A stretch of 64,000 nt of DNA from Proteus terrae (GTDB taxonomy: Bacteria; Pseudomonadota; Gammaproteobacteria; Enterobacterales; Enterobacteriaceae), in assembly GCF_003144325.1 (NCBI RefSeq), contig NZ_PENS01000011.1, positions 124,001 to 188,000 of the forward strand. Direction: 5' to 3'. The position numbers were made by a program, and so were the translations under genes. The notes under the pieces were generated by a model, which saw only the letters and a program-made list of their open reading frames with translations, was not told the DNA's origin and did not search any database. Positions within the stretch are counted from its first letter, which is position 1. Every line of letters begins with the position of its first letter. Shown piece after piece: positions 37,009-47,334 of this stretch.

Positions 37009-37044
37009 TTGGATAAAACACAGTCTGATTTCTGTTTTATCCAA
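37009..37044 (+). promoter_or_regulatory. Long inverted repeat in the pykA leader
   Basis: Perfect 12-base inverted repeat TTGGATAAAACA / TGTTTTATCCAA with a 12-base loop, ending 38 bases before the pykA start. There is no T run after it, so it is a hairpin or operator rather than a terminator. Confidence 0.55.
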
Positions 37045-37082
37045 TTGCCAACACCTTTCGTTCAAGGTCAACGGAGTAATAC

Positions 37083-38525
37083 ATGTCCAGACGGCTCAGA
37101 AGAACAAAAATTGTTACCACCTTAGGCCCAGCAACAGATCGTGATAATAACTTAGAAAAAATTATTATTGCTGGCGCAAATGTTGTTCGATTAAATTTCT
37201 CTCATGGTTCTGCGGAAGATCATCTTGCTCGCGCTAATCGTACGCGTGAAATTGCCGCAAGATTAGGTCGCCATGTTGCTATTCTCGGGGATTTACAAGG
37301 CCCTAAAATCCGTGTATCTACCTTTAAAGACGGAAAAGTTTTCCTGAATGTCGGTGATAAATTCTTACTTGATGCAGCGCTTGAAAAAGGCGAAGGCAAC
37401 CAAAATCAAGTAGGTATCGATTATAAAGGCTTACCTGCCGACGTGGTTCCAGGCGATATTTTACTTCTTGATGATGGTCGAGTTCAGTTAAAAGTCCTCA
37501 AAGTTGAGGGTTTAAAAGTCTTTACTGAAGTGACGGTTGGTGGTCCTTTATCTAACAATAAAGGCATTAATAAGCTTGGTGGAGGCCTCTCTGCTGATGC
37601 ATTAACAGAAAAAGATAAGCAAGATATTATCACTGCGGCAAAAATCGGTGTTGATTACCTTGCCGTTTCATTCCCAAGAACAGGTGAAGATCTTAACCTT
37701 GCTCGCCGTTTAGCCCGTGATGCAGGCTGTGAATGCCAAATCGTTTCTAAAGTAGAACGTGCTGAAGCAGTTGCTAATGATGAAATCATTGATGAAATTA
37801 TTCTTGCTTCTGATGTGGTGATGGTTGCTCGTGGCGATTTAGGTGTTGAAATTGGTGATCCTGAGTTGGTGGGTGTACAGAAAAAATTAATTCGTCGTGC
37901 TCGTCAGCTTAATCGTGTCGTTATCACTGCTACTCAAATGATGGAGTCAATGATAACAAATCCAATGCCAACTCGTGCTGAAGTAATGGACGTTGCTAAC
38001 GCCGTATTAGATGGCACTGATGCTGTTATGCTTTCAGCAGAAACCGCAGCAGGACAATATCCAGCAGAAACGGTCGCTTCAATGGCGCAGGTCTGCTTAG
38101 GTGCCGAAAAAATGCCAGCCGCCAATGTTTCTAAGCACCGTTTAGATATGGTTTTTGATACAGTGGAAGAAGCTATTGCGATGTCTACAATGTATGCAGC
38201 TAACCACATGAAAGGCGTTAATGCGATTATTGCGATGACTGAATCCGGTCGTACTGCACGCATGATGTCTCGTATCAGTACAGGTTTACCGATTTTCTCA
38301 ATGTCTCGTCATGAGAAAACATTGAATCAAACCGCACTTTATCGTGGCGTAACGCCTGTTTATTGCAGTACTCACACTGATGGTATTGCAGCTGCTAATG
38401 AGGCTATTGGTCGTTTACGTGATAAAGGTTTCTTGGTTTCTGGTGATTTAGTGTTAGTCACTCAAGGTGACCAAATGGGCACTGTGGGTAGCACCAATAC
38501 ATGCCGTATTCTGACGGTTGAATAA
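37083..38525 (+). CDS. pykA: Pyruvate kinase II (AMP-activated type)
   Basis: Final glycolytic step: PEP plus ADP to pyruvate plus ATP. 480 residues, PykA rather than PykF by the N terminus ([21 protein letters not shown]) and length. Landmarks: [73 protein letters not shown]. It lies downstream of hexR with its own leader, and a bidirectional terminator separates it from lpxM. Confidence 0.97.
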   Translation: MSRRLRRTKIVTTLGPATDRDNNLEKIIIAGANVVRLNFSHGSAEDHLARANRTREIAARLGRHVAILGDLQGPKIRVSTFKDGKVFLNVGDKFLLDAALEKGEGNQNQVGIDYKGLPADVVPGDILLLDDGRVQLKVLKVEGLKVFTEVTVGGPLSNNKGINKLGGGLSADALTEKDKQDIITAAKIGVDYLAVSFPRTGEDLNLARRLARDAGCECQIVSKVERAEAVANDEIIDEIILASDVVMVARGDLGVEIGDPELVGVQKKLIRRARQLNRVVITATQMMESMITNPMPTRAEVMDVANAVLDGTDAVMLSAETAAGQYPAETVASMAQVCLGAEKMPAANVSKHRLDMVFDTVEEAIAMSTMYAANHMKGVNAIIAMTESGRTARMMSRISTGLPIFSMSRHEKTLNQTALYRGVTPVYCSTHTDGIAAANEAIGRLRDKGFLVSGDLVLVTQGDQMGTVGSTNTCRILTVE

Positions 38526-38549
38526 TACAGAATCCTAAACCTTAATAAC

Positions 38550-38584
38550 AAAACGGGCACTTTATTAAGTGCCCGTTTTATTTT
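38550..38584. terminator. Bidirectional terminator between pykA and lpxM
   Basis: Perfect 13-base stem AAAACGGGCACTT / AAGTGCCCGTTTT with a TATT loop and T-rich tails. Confidence 0.93.
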
Positions 38585-38610
38585 TAATTTACTTCTTTTT
38601 CGTGCAAGGA

Positions 38611-39585
38611 CTAATCCAAAATATTCTCACGAGCGTAAGGCTCTATTTCGCCCTCTTTACGTGTCTTCAATAATTTTAAGATCCACGTATATTGCTCTGG
38701 TGTTGGTGTCACTAGTGCTTCTAACTCTTCATTCATTCTACGCGCAATGTACGCATCATCTTTATCTTCAATATCATCCATTGGTTCACGAACAATAATA
38801 CTAAGCTGATGTGTTTTATGACAATACACTGGGAACAACGGCACAATAGCCGCTCGGCATACTTTCATTAACCGTCCAATCGCGGGTAATGTCGCTTTAT
38901 AAGTACCGAAAAAATCCACAAATTGACTATGCTCTGCACCATGATCTTGATCTGGCAGATAATAGCCCCAGTAACCTTGTCGCACAGAAGAAATAAAAGG
39001 CTTAATACCTGCTTCGCGTGAATGTAATCGACCATCAAAATGATGACGTGCTTTATTCCATAAATAATCAGCAACGGGATCTTTTTGATGATGGAACATC
39101 GCAGCCATTTTCTGACCTGTTGATGCTAACAGCATTGCAGGAATATCAACCGCCCATCCATGAGGCACCATAAAAATGACATTACGACCTTGCTCTTTAA
39201 AACGCTCAATAATTTCTAGTCCCTGCCAAGATGTGCGCTTTAATATACGCTCAGGGCCTCTTAAACAAAGCTCTGCTAACATCACAAAGGATTGAGGCGC
39301 AGTTTCAAACATATTATCAAGAACTGTTTCACGTTGTGTTTTATTCCATGTTGGAAAACAGTATCTCAAGTTGATATCTGCACGACGTCTTGCGCTTTTC
39401 GCTTTACGTCCAACAAAGCGACCAATAGAAGCAAGAAATGGATCACGCCATTTTACTGGCATATAAGCTAATGCACTTAATACACCTGCACCTAACCATG
39501 TTCCCCAATGACGAGGATGCAAATATGCACGGTGAAAAGTAGGTACATAACCCGCTTTGCTATCTGTATCTTTTTCTTTATTCAT
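38611..39585 (-). CDS. lpxM: Lipid A myristoyltransferase LpxM (MsbB)
   Basis: Inner-membrane acyltransferase adding the last secondary acyl chain to Kdo2-lipid A. 324 residues from ATG 39585 (MNKEKDTDSKAGYVP), aligning with the E. coli N terminus. Catalytic HX4D/E motif is VPHGWAVDIPAMLLAS; further RQGYWGYYLPDQDHG and LPAIGRLMKVCRAAIVPLFP. Membrane-proximal HPRHWGTWLGAGVLSAL near the N terminus. A terminator separates it from upstream mepM. Confidence 0.96.
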   Translation of the reverse strand: MNKEKDTDSKAGYVPTFHRAYLHPRHWGTWLGAGVLSALAYMPVKWRDPFLASIGRFVGRKAKSARRRADINLRYCFPTWNKTQRETVLDNMFETAPQSFVMLAELCLRGPERILKRTSWQGLEIIERFKEQGRNVIFMVPHGWAVDIPAMLLASTGQKMAAMFHHQKDPVADYLWNKARHHFDGRLHSREAGIKPFISSVRQGYWGYYLPDQDHGAEHSQFVDFFGTYKATLPAIGRLMKVCRAAIVPLFPVYCHKTHQLSIIVREPMDDIEDKDDAYIARRMNEELEALVTPTPEQYTWILKLLKTRKEGEIEPYARENILD

Positions 39586-39636
39586 CAGATAACTCTCTGA
39601 ACTGATACCCCAAAGAGGCGTAAAAAACATTAAAAC

Positions 39637-39666
39637 AAAAGCGGATGATATCAACCATCCGCTTTT
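39637..39666. terminator. Terminator of mepM
   Basis: Stem AAAAGCGGATG / CATCCGCTTTT with an 8-base loop, about 25 bases past the mepM stop on the minus strand. Confidence 0.85.
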
Positions 39667-39690
39667 ATGTCTTTAAAATCATATTTATTG

Positions 39691-41016
39691 TCAATCAGCT
39701 AGCACTAATTGCGGCTTAATCTCTTTTACTTTAGCAAGATATTCTTGTTTATCTTTGCCTGTTAAACCATCAGCACGAGGTAATGTGGCTGTTAGTGGAT
39801 TAACTGCTTGTTGGTTTATCCACAACTCATAGTGCAAATGAGGCCCCGTAGAACGTCCTGTATTGCCTGACAACGCAATTCTATCTCCACGCTTAACACG
39901 TTGCCCAGGTTTTACAAGTAACTGGCGTAAGTGCATATAACGTGTTGTGTATTGGCTACCATGGCGAATAGCAATAAAGTTACCTGCGGCACCGCTGTAT
40001 TTAGCCACAATAACTTCGCCATCCCCTGTTGCTAATACCGGTGTACCTACTGGCATAGCAAAGTCGACACCTTTATGAGCAGCTAAACGACCTGTAACAG
40101 GATTAATACGACGAGGGTTAAATTGGGAGGAAACTCTAAACTGTTTCACTGTTGGGAATCGCATAAATCCACGTTCTAATCCACCAGCTTGGCTATCATA
40201 AAAACGACCATCTTCAGCAAGGAAAGCGTAGTAGTCTTTACCAGCGCTGCGTAAACGTACACCAATAAGTTCACTTTGTTCTGTACGACCATCAAGCACT
40301 TCTCGAGAGAAGAGTGCTGCAAATTGATCGCCACTTTGTAGTTTTTTAAAGTCTACTTGCCATTGCAATGCTTTAGTCACTGCACGTGCTTCTGAATTAG
40401 TTAAACCTGCATTCGTTGCACTAACAGAGAAACTTCCACGAATAACACCAGTGGTGACACTGTTTTTCCACTCACCTTTTTGAAACTCTTTAGTCTCTTT
40501 AAAGCCCGTTTCTGTACGGGTATAAATACGAGTTTCACGGCGAGAAACACCCCAACTTAACTCTTTTAGCAACCCATTATCATCAAGCTCCCAACTAATA
40601 GATTGCCCAATTTTAAGATTTCTAAGGTCTTTATTTTGATTAGAGATAGTTGCGATATCAGCAGAATCAATACCAAACTGAGTCAATATTGAACTTAATG
40701 AATCACCACTAGAGACAATATAAGTATGAGGGACTTGTGCAACTGCAGTACTTGTATCTGTACCATCTTCCGCACCAACTAAGCCTTCATCGGTAAGTTG
40801 ATCACTACTATCAGTGATAATGTCATCCGTATTTTCACCTTGATTGGCAAGTGGCATTTGGATACTGACAGGAACTTCTCGGGTTTGCTCATTTTGAAGA
40901 ACCACTGGCCGCCAAATTGCGACGGCCAGTGTTGCTGCAGTTAACGAACCGAGCATGATCTTATGTGGGAGTGGTAAACTTAAATATACCTGTGCAATGG
41001 ATTTCTTCTGCTGCAC
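39691..41016 (-). CDS. mepM: Murein DD-endopeptidase MepM
   Basis: Periplasmic endopeptidase that cuts D-Ala-mDAP cross-links to let peptidoglycan expand. 441 residues: N-terminal membrane anchor (KIMLGSLTAATLAVAIW), LysM-like domain (TYIVSSGDSLSSILTQFGI), OapA-like central part, and a C-terminal LytM/M23 domain with Zn ligands in HKGVDFAMPVGTPV and HLHYELW. It precedes lpxM and follows znuA, the E. coli order. Confidence 0.95.
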   Translation of the reverse strand: MQQKKSIAQVYLSLPLPHKIMLGSLTAATLAVAIWRPVVLQNEQTREVPVSIQMPLANQGENTDDIITDSSDQLTDEGLVGAEDGTDTSTAVAQVPHTYIVSSGDSLSSILTQFGIDSADIATISNQNKDLRNLKIGQSISWELDDNGLLKELSWGVSRRETRIYTRTETGFKETKEFQKGEWKNSVTTGVIRGSFSVSATNAGLTNSEARAVTKALQWQVDFKKLQSGDQFAALFSREVLDGRTEQSELIGVRLRSAGKDYYAFLAEDGRFYDSQAGGLERGFMRFPTVKQFRVSSQFNPRRINPVTGRLAAHKGVDFAMPVGTPVLATGDGEVIVAKYSGAAGNFIAIRHGSQYTTRYMHLRQLLVKPGQRVKRGDRIALSGNTGRSTGPHLHYELWINQQAVNPLTATLPRADGLTGKDKQEYLAKVKEIKPQLVLAD

Positions 41017-41028
41017 GTTCTTAATTCC

Positions 41029-41973
41029 TTATTGTGTTTCATTCAGGCAGCTCGCATATTGGTTAGCTAGTTGGGTAAGGAATTTTATATAGCTCTCTTG
41101 AGTCAGAGCAATCCCACTTCCTAGGGGGTCTAATACACCCATTTTAACCCCAGTGCCTTTCGCCACTGTTTCTATTACTGTCGGCCTAAATTGTGGCTCA
41201 GCAAAAATGCAAGTTGCTTTTTGCTCAACCAACTGTGTTCGTATTTGATGTAATTTCTGCGCACCCGGCTGTATTTCAGGGTTGATCGTAAAATGACCTA
41301 ACGGCTTTAAATTATAATGTTTTTCGAAGTAGCCATAAGCATCATGAAAGACAAAATAACCCTTATTTTTCACAGGCGACAGAATATTAACAAGATTCTT
41401 ATCAGTTTGCTTGAGTTGTTCGCTGAATTTACCTAGGTTTACGTCCAGAAGTTCTTTTTTATCTGGATACAGTGCAATTAACCTTTCGTGGATCTGTTTT
41501 GCAGACGACAACGCAATCTCTGGTGATAACCAGATGTGCATATTATAATCACCGTGAGAATGATGTTCGTGATTTTCCTCATGTTTATGCACATTGTCAT
41601 CATCATCTTTCAATAAAAGTGACTTTATTTCGTCAGTTTCCGCTAAAGCCAACTTATGATTGTCAGTAAGTCTGTTTAATGGCTTATCTAAAAACACTTC
41701 CATATCAGGCCCTACCCATACCATCAGGTCTGCGGAGGTGATTTTTTTCAAATCAGAGGGTTTTAATGCATAATCGTGTGGAGATGCCCCATCTGGTAAT
41801 AAAACGTCCGTTGGTGTTACTCCATCAGCGATGGCAGCAGCAATAAATCCTAATGGCCTAATAGAAACGACGACATCAGCCTTCACTGAAGCACTGAATG
41901 AACTTATCATCGCTGTCGCTAAAAATGATTTCAATAAAAAACGGTGCGCAAATTTGTTGTTTTTATGTAACAT
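41029..41973 (-). CDS. znuA: High-affinity zinc ABC transporter binding protein ZnuA
   Basis: Periplasmic zinc-binding protein delivering Zn to ZnuBC. 314 residues with a signal peptide (MLHKNNKFAHRFLLKSFLATA...KA). The first Zn-ligand His is in DGASPHDYALKPSD; the charged His-rich loop is DDDDNVHKHEENHEHHSHGD, followed by MHIWLSPE and FHDAYGYFEKHY. It diverges from znuC across a Zur box and is 12 bases upstream of mepM. Confidence 0.96.
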   Translation of the reverse strand: MLHKNNKFAHRFLLKSFLATAMISSFSASVKADVVVSIRPLGFIAAAIADGVTPTDVLLPDGASPHDYALKPSDLKKITSADLMVWVGPDMEVFLDKPLNRLTDNHKLALAETDEIKSLLLKDDDDNVHKHEENHEHHSHGDYNMHIWLSPEIALSSAKQIHERLIALYPDKKELLDVNLGKFSEQLKQTDKNLVNILSPVKNKGYFVFHDAYGYFEKHYNLKPLGHFTINPEIQPGAQKLHQIRTQLVEQKATCIFAEPQFRPTVIETVAKGTGVKMGVLDPLGSGIALTQESYIKFLTQLANQYASCLNETQ

Positions 41974-42000
41974 AGGAAGAATTCTCGTGAATCATCATTG

Positions 42001-42023
42001 GAAATGTTATATTATAACGTTTC
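42001..42023. promoter_or_regulatory. Zur box between znuA and znuCB
   Basis: GAAATGTTAT-ATT-ATAACGTTTC, a near-perfect palindrome matching the E. coli znu Zur operator. It lies between the divergent starts and predicts zinc repression of both units. Confidence 0.92.
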
Positions 42024-42047
42024 AATGATTCTGCAAGTGCTAATTTT

Positions 42048-42773
42048 ATGTCTGACTTGATTTGTTTAAAATCGGTTTGTGTTTCTTTTGGTGAAAGAGA
42101 AATTTTAAAAGATATCTCTTTTGATCTAAAAGCAGGCCGTATTCTTACTTTACTTGGCCCTAATGGTGCGGGTAAATCTACGGTTATCCGTTTAGTTCTT
42201 GGTTTATTAAATCCAACCTCAGGAAAAGTTGAGCGTCAAAATGCGCTACGAGTGGGCTATGTGCCACAAAAACTTTATCTCGATCCTACAATGCCACTCA
42301 CCGTTAAACGGTTTATGACACTAAAACCAGGTGTTCATGATAAAGATATTCTCCCAGCTTTAGAACGAGTTAATGCGGCGAAATTAATCGATCAGCCTAT
42401 GCAGAAACTTTCTGGTGGTGAGTCTCAACGTGTCTTGTTAGCAAGAGCATTGCTTAATCAACCCCAACTTTTAGTTTTAGACGAACCCACTCAAGGTGTT
42501 GATGTTAATGGTCAATTAGCACTTTATGATTTGATTAATCAGCTTCGTCACGAATTAGGTTGCGCCATCTTAATGGTTTCTCATGATCTTCATCTTGTGA
42601 TGGCAAAAACAGATGAAGTCCTCTGTTTAAATGGTCATATTTGCTGTTCAGGCACACCTGACGTTGTTTCTTCTCATCCTGAATTTATTGCCATGTTTGG
42701 AAGTCGTGGTGCTGAGCAACTTGGTATTTATCGTCATCATCACCAGCATAGTAAGGAGTGTCGTCATGATTGA
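42048..42773 (+). CDS. znuC: Zinc ABC transporter ATPase ZnuC
   Basis: ATP-binding subunit of ZnuABC. 241 residues: Walker [10 protein letters not shown], signature [16 protein letters not shown], Walker [14 protein letters not shown]-switch MVSHD. The His-rich C terminus ([14 protein letters not shown]) is typical of ZnuC and may bind zinc. It overlaps the znuB start by 8 bases. Confidence 0.96.
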   Translation: MSDLICLKSVCVSFGEREILKDISFDLKAGRILTLLGPNGAGKSTVIRLVLGLLNPTSGKVERQNALRVGYVPQKLYLDPTMPLTVKRFMTLKPGVHDKDILPALERVNAAKLIDQPMQKLSGGESQRVLLARALLNQPQLLVLDEPTQGVDVNGQLALYDLINQLRHELGCAILMVSHDLHLVMAKTDEVLCLNGHICCSGTPDVVSSHPEFIAMFGSRGAEQLGIYRHHHQHSKECRHD

Positions 42774-43551
42774 GTTGCTGTTACCGGGTTGGATTGCCGG
42801 TATGCTCTTAGCAATGGCGGCAGGCCCTTTGGGTTCTTTTGTCGTTTGGCGTCGTATGTCTTATTTTGGTGATACCTTAGCGCACGCTTCACTACTTGGT
42901 GTTGCATTTGGTTTGCTGTTTAATATCGAGCCTTTTTACGCTGTTATTGCAGTCACCCTTCTTCTCGCTATTCTATTGGTTTGGTTAGAATTAAAACCTC
43001 AACTCTCTGTCGATACGCTTTTAGGGATCATGGCGCACAGTGCACTTTCTTTAGGGCTAGTGGTCGTCAGTTTAATGTCGAATGTGCGTGTTGATTTAAT
43101 GGCTTATCTGTTTGGTGATTTGCTGTCAGTAAACTATCAAGACGTTATCAGTATTTTTATTGGTGTTGTAATTGTTTTATTTGTCATTATTCGCTCATGG
43201 CGCCCACTGCTCTCCATGACTATCAATCAAGATATGGCATTTGTTGATGGTGTGAATATTCAGCGAGAACGTTTAAAACTAATGATGATCACCGCGTTAA
43301 CTATTGGTTTAGCCATGAAATTTGTAGGTGCGCTGATCATTACCTCTTTACTGATCATTCCTGCGGCAACAGCACGTCGTTTTGCTCGTTCTCCAGAACA
43401 AATGGCTCTGATTGCGATCGCTGTTGGTATGTTGGCAATTACGGGCGGTTTAACATTCTCTGCTTTCTATGACACCCCTGCTGGCCCTTCTGTTGTTTTA
43501 GCCGCAAGTTGCCTATTTATCTTGAGTTTATTTGCACCCACTAAACAGTAA
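42766..43551 (+). CDS. znuB: Zinc ABC transporter permease ZnuB
   Basis: Inner-membrane permease of ZnuABC, 261 residues with seven or eight hydrophobic helices. Conserved stretches: [95 protein letters not shown]. The frame is open from 42631 inside znuC, but the family N terminus (MIELLxPGW) is the ATG at 42766. Confidence 0.96.
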   Translation: MIELLLPGWIAGMLLAMAAGPLGSFVVWRRMSYFGDTLAHASLLGVAFGLLFNIEPFYAVIAVTLLLAILLVWLELKPQLSVDTLLGIMAHSALSLGLVVVSLMSNVRVDLMAYLFGDLLSVNYQDVISIFIGVVIVLFVIIRSWRPLLSMTINQDMAFVDGVNIQRERLKLMMITALTIGLAMKFVGALIITSLLIIPAATARRFARSPEQMALIAIAVGMLAITGGLTFSAFYDTPAGPSVVLAASCLFILSLFAPTKQ

Positions 43552-43576
43552 TTATTTCCCACACATTAGATAAACA

Positions 43577-43617
43577 AAACCCCAACAACGCGATGTTCTT
43601 GGGGTTTGTTTTTATCT
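43577..43617. terminator. Bidirectional terminator of znuCB
   Basis: Stem AAACCCCAA / TTGGGGTTT, extended by inner pairs, followed by a T-rich tail. It separates convergent znuB and the macrodomain gene. Confidence 0.85.
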
Positions 43618-43648
43618 TTTATAAGTGAATATCTGAAAATTAATTTTT

Positions 43649-44125
43649 CTACTTTTTGCTTAATTCAGTTTCGTCTATGGGAGCATAAATTAGCACATGA
43701 ACATCCGCTAAAGGTTCCATTGCGCTTTTAATTTTTTCATACACCACAGACCATTCTAGGCCACCTAAACCCGCCCCTAAAGGTGGGATGGCAATAGATT
43801 TAATATTGCGCTGTTTAATTTCATCAACCAGTGCAATTAATCCAGCTTCAATATCTTCAATACAACTTGCATTTCGCCAGTGTCGTTTTGTTGGGAAATT
43901 GACAATAAAACGAGGATAAGTCGTTTTTTGTATCTCATAAATAAACATCACACCAGGTGTCAGTTCTTTATTTTTGCACGCTAAAGCATAAGCTTTAAAA
44001 TTATCAGGCCATGCTTTTTTAAACTGTAAGGCGATACCACGCCCCATTACACCAACACAATTAACGGCATTTACAATCGCCTCGGTGTTTGCATGTAAAA
44101 GATTACCTCGAGTCAGTTCTATCAT
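43649..44125 (-). CDS. Stand-alone macrodomain protein (DarG/TARG1-type ADP-ribosyl hydrolase)
   Basis: 158-residue single-domain macro protein. The N-terminal EAIVNAVNCVGVMGRGIALQFKKAWP and the later IKSIAIPPLGAGLGGLEWSVV are the ADP-ribose-binding loops of the DarG/TARG1 group, whose members remove ADP-ribose from DNA bases or carboxylates. DarG proper is longer, with a C-terminal domain that binds the toxin DarT; that part is missing and no darT gene is adjacent. It sits between znuB and ruvB, an insertion relative to E. coli. Confidence 0.88.
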   Translation of the reverse strand: MIELTRGNLLHANTEAIVNAVNCVGVMGRGIALQFKKAWPDNFKAYALACKNKELTPGVMFIYEIQKTTYPRFIVNFPTKRHWRNASCIEDIEAGLIALVDEIKQRNIKSIAIPPLGAGLGGLEWSVVYEKIKSAMEPLADVHVLIYAPIDETELSKK

Positions 44126-44159
44126 TTAAATCACCTTCAGCCTCATACTGATATAAATA

Positions 44160-45170
44160 TTAAGGCTCTTCTACAATACGATTAAAATGACGATAGGCGT
44201 GATTAGTCGCAACTCGACCTCTTGGTGTGCGTTGAATAAAACCTTGTTGAATTAAATAAGGTTCTAATACGTCTTCTATAGTTTCTCGTTCTTCACCAAT
44301 AGCTGCCGCAAGGTTATCTAATCCTACTGGGCCACCCATAAATTTATCGATGATGGCAAAAAGGAGCTTACGATCTAAATAGTCAAAACCTGCCGCATCC
44401 ACATTCAACATATCAAGCGCTTTAGAAGCAATCTCTTCATCAATGGCACCATTGCCCTTTACTTGAGCAAAGTCTCTCACACGGCGCAATAATCGATTAG
44501 TAATACGAGGGGTGCCTCGTGAACGCATAGCAATTTGACGAGCACCTTCGTCTGTCATTTCTAATCCCATAAAACTGGCACTACGAGAGACAATATGCTG
44601 AAGATCGTCAACATTATAAAACTCAAGACGTTGAACAATACCAAAACGGTCACGCAATGGAGACGTTAAAGAGCCCGCTCTGGTAGTTGCCCCCACTAAG
44701 GTAAATGGAGGTAAATCAATTTTAATTGAACGAGCAGCCGGTCCTTCACCAATCATGATATCGAGTTGATAATCTTCCATTGCAGGGTAAAGGATCTCTT
44801 CAACAACAGGTGAAAGACGATGGATTTCATCAATAAACAGCACGTCATGAGGTTCAAGGTTAGTTAGCATAGCCGCTAAATCACCCGCTTTTTCAAGTAC
44901 TGGGCCTGATGTCGTGCGTAGATTAACGCCCATTTCATTAGCAATAATATTTGCTAATGTGGTTTTACCTAATCCGGGAGGTCCAAAAATAAGCAAATGA
45001 TCGAGTGCATCATGACGCAATTTAGCCGCCTGAATAAAAATCTCCATTTGTTCTCGAACTTGCGGTTGCCCAACATATTCGGCAAGAGATTTAGGGCGAA
45101 TAGCCCTATCAATAATTTCTTCTTCAGGTTGTTGAATTTCTGCTGAAATCAGGCGATCTGCTTCAATCAC
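44160..45170 (-). CDS. ruvB: Holliday junction branch-migration ATPase RuvB
   Basis: AAA+ motor driving branch migration with RuvA. 336 residues: Walker [17 protein letters not shown], Walker [12 protein letters not shown], sensor [22 protein letters not shown], and the C-terminal winged helix ([17 protein letters not shown]) that binds DNA. It is 12 bases downstream of ruvA. Confidence 0.98.
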   Translation of the reverse strand: MIEADRLISAEIQQPEEEIIDRAIRPKSLAEYVGQPQVREQMEIFIQAAKLRHDALDHLLIFGPPGLGKTTLANIIANEMGVNLRTTSGPVLEKAGDLAAMLTNLEPHDVLFIDEIHRLSPVVEEILYPAMEDYQLDIMIGEGPAARSIKIDLPPFTLVGATTRAGSLTSPLRDRFGIVQRLEFYNVDDLQHIVSRSASFMGLEMTDEGARQIAMRSRGTPRITNRLLRRVRDFAQVKGNGAIDEEIASKALDMLNVDAAGFDYLDRKLLFAIIDKFMGGPVGLDNLAAAIGEERETIEDVLEPYLIQQGFIQRTPRGRVATNHAYRHFNRIVEEP

Positions 45171-45182
45171 AATGTGTTACTC

Positions 45183-45803
45183 CTAAATAGCCGCACGCAA
45201 CGCTTCTTTAATAAGCGTTTCGCTATCTGTACCCAGTTTTGCCACTTTACTGATCATTTTTGCAGCTTCTTGTGGTTTATAGCCTAATGCGATTAATGCA
45301 GCAGAGGCTTCAGCTTCAATATCAGCTGCTTTTGGCGCTTTAGGTGAAGTGCTTTCTGGTAGCTCGATATCACTATTTTCGAATAAATCACCATTAAGAC
45401 CTTTAAAGCGATCTTTCATTTCAACCACTAAACGCTCAGCGGTTTTCTTACCTACGCCCGGTAATTTCACTAATGAAGTGATAGATTCATTTTCGATAGC
45501 AGTCACAAATTGGCGAGCAGACATACCAGATAGAATGGCTAAAGCGAGTTTAGGCCCCACTCCATTTACTTTAATTAATTCACGAAAGAGTGCACGCTCT
45601 TGTTTTTGGTTAAAACCATAAAGTAATTGTGCATCTTCACGTACAATAAATTGCGTGTAGATAATGGCTTCTTGACCAATATCAGGCAATTCATAAAAAC
45701 AGGTCATTGGCATATTGATTTCATAACCTACACCATTACCTGCCTCGATCAGCACCACTGGTGGCTGTTTTTCAAGAATAATTCCTCTGATACGACCTAT
45801 CAC
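45183..45803 (-). CDS. ruvA: Holliday junction-binding protein RuvA
   Basis: Tetrameric junction clamp. 206 residues: OB-fold N terminus ([29 protein letters not shown]), helix-hairpin-helix pair ([18 protein letters not shown] and [19 protein letters not shown]), acidic linker, and RuvB-binding C-terminal domain ([21 protein letters not shown]). Upstream I see no LexA box (CTGT-N8-ACAG), unlike E. coli. Confidence 0.98.
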   Translation of the reverse strand: MIGRIRGIILEKQPPVVLIEAGNGVGYEINMPMTCFYELPDIGQEAIIYTQFIVREDAQLLYGFNQKQERALFRELIKVNGVGPKLALAILSGMSARQFVTAIENESITSLVKLPGVGKKTAERLVVEMKDRFKGLNGDLFENSDIELPESTSPKAPKAADIEAEASAALIALGYKPQEAAKMISKVAKLGTDSETLIKEALRAAI

Positions 45804-45845
45804 CCTAACGCCTCCGCAAAAATAATTACGTCAAGTTTATAACAT

Positions 45846-45872
45846 AAAAAAAGCTGGACGTATATCCAGCTT
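45846..45872 (-). terminator. Terminator of ruvC
   Basis: Stem AAGCTGGA / TCCAGCTT with a 6-base loop; on the minus strand it is followed by a run of T. It separates ruvC from ruvAB. Confidence 0.85.
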
Positions 45873-45906
45873 GTGAAAAACCAAAGACATTTGCCAAGAT
45901 AACAAC

Positions 45907-46428
45907 TTATCTTAACCGACCTCGCGTTAAAACCAGACGCGGATCACCTACACGTAATAAATTTTGGTTAAAGTGACAATGTGTTATCGCAATGGCTAAT
46001 GCATCAGCAGCATCCGATTGTGGTGCGGCGGATAATTTTAATATTGAACGCACCATATGTTGCACTTGGCTTTTTTCAGCAGCCCCTGTACCCACAACAG
46101 TTTGCTTGACTTGGCGAGCAGCATATTCAAAAACAGGTAGGTCATTATTAACTGCCGCAAGTATTGCTACACCGCGCGCTTGCCCAAGTTTGAGAGCAGA
46201 GTCAGCATTTTTAGCCATAAACACTTGCTCAACCGCAAACACATCTGGCGAAAACTGAGTAATAATTTCGCTAACACCTGCATAAATACGTTTAAGTCGA
46301 TTAGGAAGGTCGGGAACTTGTGTGCGAATACAACCGCTTCCCAAATAGATAAGTTGTCGCCCTTGCTGTCGAATTACGCCGTAGCCTGTAACACGCGAGC
46401 CGGGGTCTATACCGAGAATGATAGCCAT
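45907..46428 (-). CDS. ruvC: Holliday junction endonuclease RuvC
   Basis: Resolvase cutting Holliday junctions symmetrically. 173 residues from ATG 46428 ([19 protein letters not shown]) with AGGA ahead. Catalytic acidic residues are visible in GIDPGSR (Asp7), FAVEQVF (Glu), and [15 protein letters not shown]. The open frame extends 32 codons upstream without family resemblance. Confidence 0.97.
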   Translation of the reverse strand: MAIILGIDPGSRVTGYGVIRQQGRQLIYLGSGCIRTQVPDLPNRLKRIYAGVSEIITQFSPDVFAVEQVFMAKNADSALKLGQARGVAILAAVNNDLPVFEYAARQVKQTVVGTGAAEKSQVQHMVRSILKLSAAPQSDAADALAIAITHCHFNQNLLRVGDPRLVLTRGRLR

Positions 46429-46551
46429 ATCAATTCCTGTTGCCGATATGGTCGATGGCGAGAGAAAAGAGCAAAAAATCTGCTCTGCTCTTCTCTTCGC
46501 ACTTTTAATAACAGCGTTAAACACCGTTATTTTCGATAATCGCTAGAACGA

Positions 46552-47307
46552 TTACAGGATATCTTCCAGTTGTTTTGCAACTTCATCTGAGATATCACCG
46601 TTGTGATACACTTCTTGCACATCATCACTGTCTTCTAGCATATCGATAAGACGCATTAATTTTGGTGCAGTTTCAATATCTAATTCTGCTTTAGTCGATG
46701 GGATCATTGAAACTTCTGCTGATTCAGCAACAAAACCTGCTGCATCCATCGCATCTTTTACTTCACCAAAAGATTCTGGTGTAGTGTAAACATCAATAGC
46801 GCCATCATCAAAAGTTTCAACGTCGTCAGCACCGGCTTCTAACGCAGCTTCCATAACAGCATCTTCATCAACACCCGGTGCGTATGAAATAACACCTTTT
46901 TTGGTAAATAGATAAGATACAGAACCATCTGTTCCTAAGTTACCACCTGTTTTGGTAAATGCATGGCGAACATCGGAAACAGTACGGTTACGATTATCAC
47001 TTAAGCATTCAACCATCACAGCAGTACCTGCTGGGCCATAGCCTTCATAAATGATGGTTTCCATATTATCGTTCTCATCATTACCCACACCACGTGCAAT
47101 TGCACGGTTTAAGGTATCACGAGTCATGTTGTTCGATAATGCTTTATCAACTGCCGCACGTAAACGCGGGTTAGTTGCAGGATCACCACCACCTAAACGT
47201 GCTGCTGTAACTAATTCGCGGATGATTTTAGTGAAAATTTTACCGCGTTTCGCATCTTGTGCTGCTTTACGGTGTTTTGTATTGGCCCATTTACTATGAC
47301 CTGCCAT
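46552..47307 (-). CDS. yebC: YebC/TACO1-family translation factor
   Basis: 251-residue protein of the YebC/PmpR family, shown in other bacteria and mitochondria to help ribosomes through proline-rich stretches; also annotated as a transcription regulator. Signature [32 protein letters not shown] at the N terminus and acidic C-terminal half. It lies in the conserved aspS-nudB-yebC-ruvC block. Confidence 0.96.
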   Translation of the reverse strand: MAGHSKWANTKHRKAAQDAKRGKIFTKIIRELVTAARLGGGDPATNPRLRAAVDKALSNNMTRDTLNRAIARGVGNDENDNMETIIYEGYGPAGTAVMVECLSDNRNRTVSDVRHAFTKTGGNLGTDGSVSYLFTKKGVISYAPGVDEDAVMEAALEAGADDVETFDDGAIDVYTTPESFGEVKDAMDAAGFVAESAEVSMIPSTKAELDIETAPKLMRLIDMLEDSDDVQEVYHNGDISDEVAKQLEDIL

Positions 47308-47334
47308 GAAATATCTCCAAACGTGGTCTAATCA

